A stretch of 64,000 bases of DNA from assembly GCF_000959365.1 (NCBI RefSeq), contig NZ_CP009555.1, forward strand, positions 3,348,001-3,412,000, read 5' to 3'. Of this stretch, positions 62,486-64,000 are shown in pieces (position 1 is the first letter of the stretch; every line of letters begins with the position of its first letter). The notes beneath the pieces are model-generated. The model saw only the letters and a list, made by a program, of their open reading frames with translations. It had not been told where the DNA came from and did no database searches. This stretch comes from Burkholderia oklahomensis C6786 (GTDB lineage: Bacteria > Pseudomonadota > Gammaproteobacteria > Burkholderiales > Burkholderiaceae). The translations under genes were made by a program, and so were the position numbers.

Positions 62486-63415
62486 TCACATGTCGATCAG
62501 CGTGCGGGTCGCCTCGGCGACGAGCCCGCGCAGCCAGCGCACCTCGTCCGAGTAGTGGCAGCGCTCGTGCCAGAGCTGGTAGTACTGCATCGGCGGAAAA
62601 TCGAGCGGCGCGGGCACGACCGAAAGCGGCAGGAACTTCGCGTAGTGATCGGCGAAGAGCCGCGTCGTCGTGAAGATCAGATCCGACTTCACGAGCACGT
62701 ACGGCGCGAGATTGAAGTACGGCAGCGTGACGACGACGTGGCGCTTCAGGCGCTCGCGCGCGAGATGGACGTCGATCGCGCCGCGCTGGCCGACCGAATA
62801 TGGCGTCGGCGCGAGATGCGGCGCGTTCAGGTACTGGTCGAGCGTGAGGCCGCCGCGCTTCGCGAACGGATGCGTGTTGCTCATCAGGCAGACGATCTCG
62901 TCGACGAACAGATTCGACAGATGCAGTTGCTCGGGCGGCTCCGGCCAGTTGCCGACGACGATGTCGAGCTTGCCGTCCTCGAGCGCGAGTTCGTAGTCGA
63001 ATGCGGGGCCGAGCGAATGGAATTCGAGCGTCGCGTTGGGCGCGGCTTGCCGGAAGCGTTCGACGACGGTCGGCACGAACAGCACGTTCAGATAGTCGGG
63101 GCAGCCGATCCGGTAGCAGCGAATCGACGTCGCCGGATCGAAATTGTGCTGCTGGAACTTGATCCGCTCGATCTCGCGCAGCGCGTTCTGCACAGGCTCG
63201 AGGAGGCGCAGGCCGTACTCGGTCGGCACCATGCCGGACTTGCCGCGCACGAGGAGCGGGTCGCCCGTGATGTCGCGCAGGCGGCGCAGCGCGGCGCTGA
63301 TCGCCGGCTGCGACTGGTTCAGTTTGACGGCCGCGCGCGTCACGCTGCGCTCCATCAGCAAAGTGTGCAGGACGCGCAAAAGATACGTGTCGATCGCCTC
63401 GCGTTGCTGGCTCAT
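62486..63415 (-). CDS. LysR-family transcriptional regulator
   Basis: A 309-residue LysR regulator. The N-terminal helix-turn-helix is seen in LLRVLHTLLMERSVTRAAVKLNQSQPAISAALRRLRDITGDPLLVRG, read in parts as ERSVTRAAVKLNQ and SQPAISAALRRL. The co-inducer domain (about residues 95-300) has NATLEFHSLGPAFDYELAL and LDIVVGNWPEPPEQLHL. The start at 63415 follows GGAGAG. It is convergent with the deaminase gene, so it does not show the usual divergent arrangement with its target. Regulation of purine degradation genes is possible but not demonstrated. Confidence 0.92.
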   Translation of the reverse strand: MSQQREAIDTYLLRVLHTLLMERSVTRAAVKLNQSQPAISAALRRLRDITGDPLLVRGKSGMVPTEYGLRLLEPVQNALREIERIKFQQHNFDPATSIRCYRIGCPDYLNVLFVPTVVERFRQAAPNATLEFHSLGPAFDYELALEDGKLDIVVGNWPEPPEQLHLSNLFVDEIVCLMSNTHPFAKRGGLTLDQYLNAPHLAPTPYSVGQRGAIDVHLARERLKRHVVVTLPYFNLAPYVLVKSDLIFTTTRLFADHYAKFLPLSVVPAPLDFPPMQYYQLWHERCHYSDEVRWLRGLVAEATRTLIDM

Positions 63416-63467
63416 GCTCTCTCCATTTATATGTGCAGGCTGATCGATTGGGGATGGGGGTATATGG

Positions 63468-63496
63468 TTTTTAATATGGACATAAAGGGGCGTCAA
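63468..63496 (-). promoter_or_regulatory. Predicted promoter of the LysR gene
   Basis: On the minus strand TTGACG (63496-63491) and TAAAAA (63473-63468) are 17 bases apart in an AT-rich pocket 53 bases before the LysR start. Confidence 0.45.
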
Positions 63497-64000
63497 GCGC
63501 GGCTTTTTTGAATCGCCCGGCGCGGCGCACGGGATCGGCGGGGCGCGAACGTTGCGCGCGGTGGGCGGCGTACTTGCGGTGTTGCCGCGTAAAGGCTATG
63601 AAATCGGGCGACGAAGACGGCGAAAAAAGGGACGGCGTGACGGCGCGTGAAGGACGCCGAAAGGACGCCGAAGAGCCGGCATGTCATGCGACACGCTTCG
63701 CGCGTGGCGTGCGCCTCGCCGCGGGTGCACGCCGTCCGCCGGCGATTGCCGACTGCCGGTTGCGGATTGCCGACGCAGGCGCCTTCGCATCGCGGCCGAC
63801 TTCGACGACCGGCGCGATGACGAACGCGCAAACGCGCGAATCGCGAGCGCGCGTCACGCGCCTTTGCGACGCCGGCCGGCAGACAAGCCGAATGCATGAT
63901 GCTCAACGCAAGCGGCTCGCCGAGCACGCACCGCGTGAAAGCGGCAATAGCGCGCTCGACGCGCGCCGCGCGCTTGCGATGCGCCGTCCGCGCGCGCGGT
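63497..64000. other. Window end with no supported gene
   Basis: About 500 bases hold only Arg-rich short frames on both strands and some repeated GATTGCCGACTGCCGGTT-like sequence. Nothing is called. Confidence 0.5.

Noticed and set aside
63493..63927. Minus-strand frame near the window end
   Set aside because: Arg/Ala-rich translation, no motif, no ribosome site; looks like random high-GC sequence.

Overview
The window is very GC-rich (about 70% by eye) proteobacterial DNA. Gene content and codon style point to Burkholderia, most likely the pseudomallei/thailandensis group. That placement is inferred from family resemblance, not from a search.

Left part (1-7.3 kb): three overlapping plus-strand genes encode a tripartite RND exporter (outer-membrane lipoprotein, periplasmic adaptor, inner-membrane pump). 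They are followed by a small DXD glycosyltransferase and the minus-strand remnant of a sugar-nucleotide epimerase.

Centre (7.3-44 kb): a large minus-strand nonribosomal peptide synthetase (NRPS) operon reads from about 43.9 kb down to 7.3 kb. In order of transcription it holds NRPS-1 (C-A-T-C-A-T), NRPS-2 (C-T-E-C-A-T-E), NRPS-3 (C-A-T-C-A-T-E-C-A-T), a short-chain dehydrogenase, an MbtH-like protein, NRPS-4 (C-A(NMT)-T-C-A-T-TE), a 73-residue ORF of unknown function and an aspartyl/asparaginyl beta-hydroxylase-like enzyme. Most junctions are translationally coupled. This is nine modules with eight adenylation domains. Specificity codes read by eye suggest Thr/Dhb, Thr/Dhb, an unassigned D-residue (the module has no A domain), a D-aromatic residue, Thr/Dhb, D-Gln, Gly, N-methyl-Thr and a residue I cannot assign, released by the thioesterase. 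I do not recognise the product. The two A domains of NRPS-1 lie in a direct repeat of about 1.74 kb with only two mismatches seen. A divergent MFS exporter (44.3 kb) shares the upstream region. No dedicated regulator or acyl-ligase is visible.

Right part (45.8-50.8 kb): a second MFS transporter, a DUF1993 protein, a small lipoprotein, a DUF1992 protein, the tRNA adenosine deaminase TadA and an LD-carboxypeptidase ending in a clear terminator.

Far right (51-63.4 kb): a near-complete purine (urate/allantoin) degradation locus. A GntR regulator, NCS1 permease, allantoin racemase, PuuE allantoinase, OHCU decarboxylase, allantoicase and ureidoglycolate lyase are on the plus strand, followed by an ACT-domain protein. 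PuuD urate hydroxylase and 5-hydroxyisourate hydrolase are on the minus strand. An 8-oxoguanine-deaminase-like amidohydrolase and a LysR regulator close the locus. Together these convert urate to glyoxylate and urea. No tRNA, rRNA, CRISPR array or insertion sequence was found.
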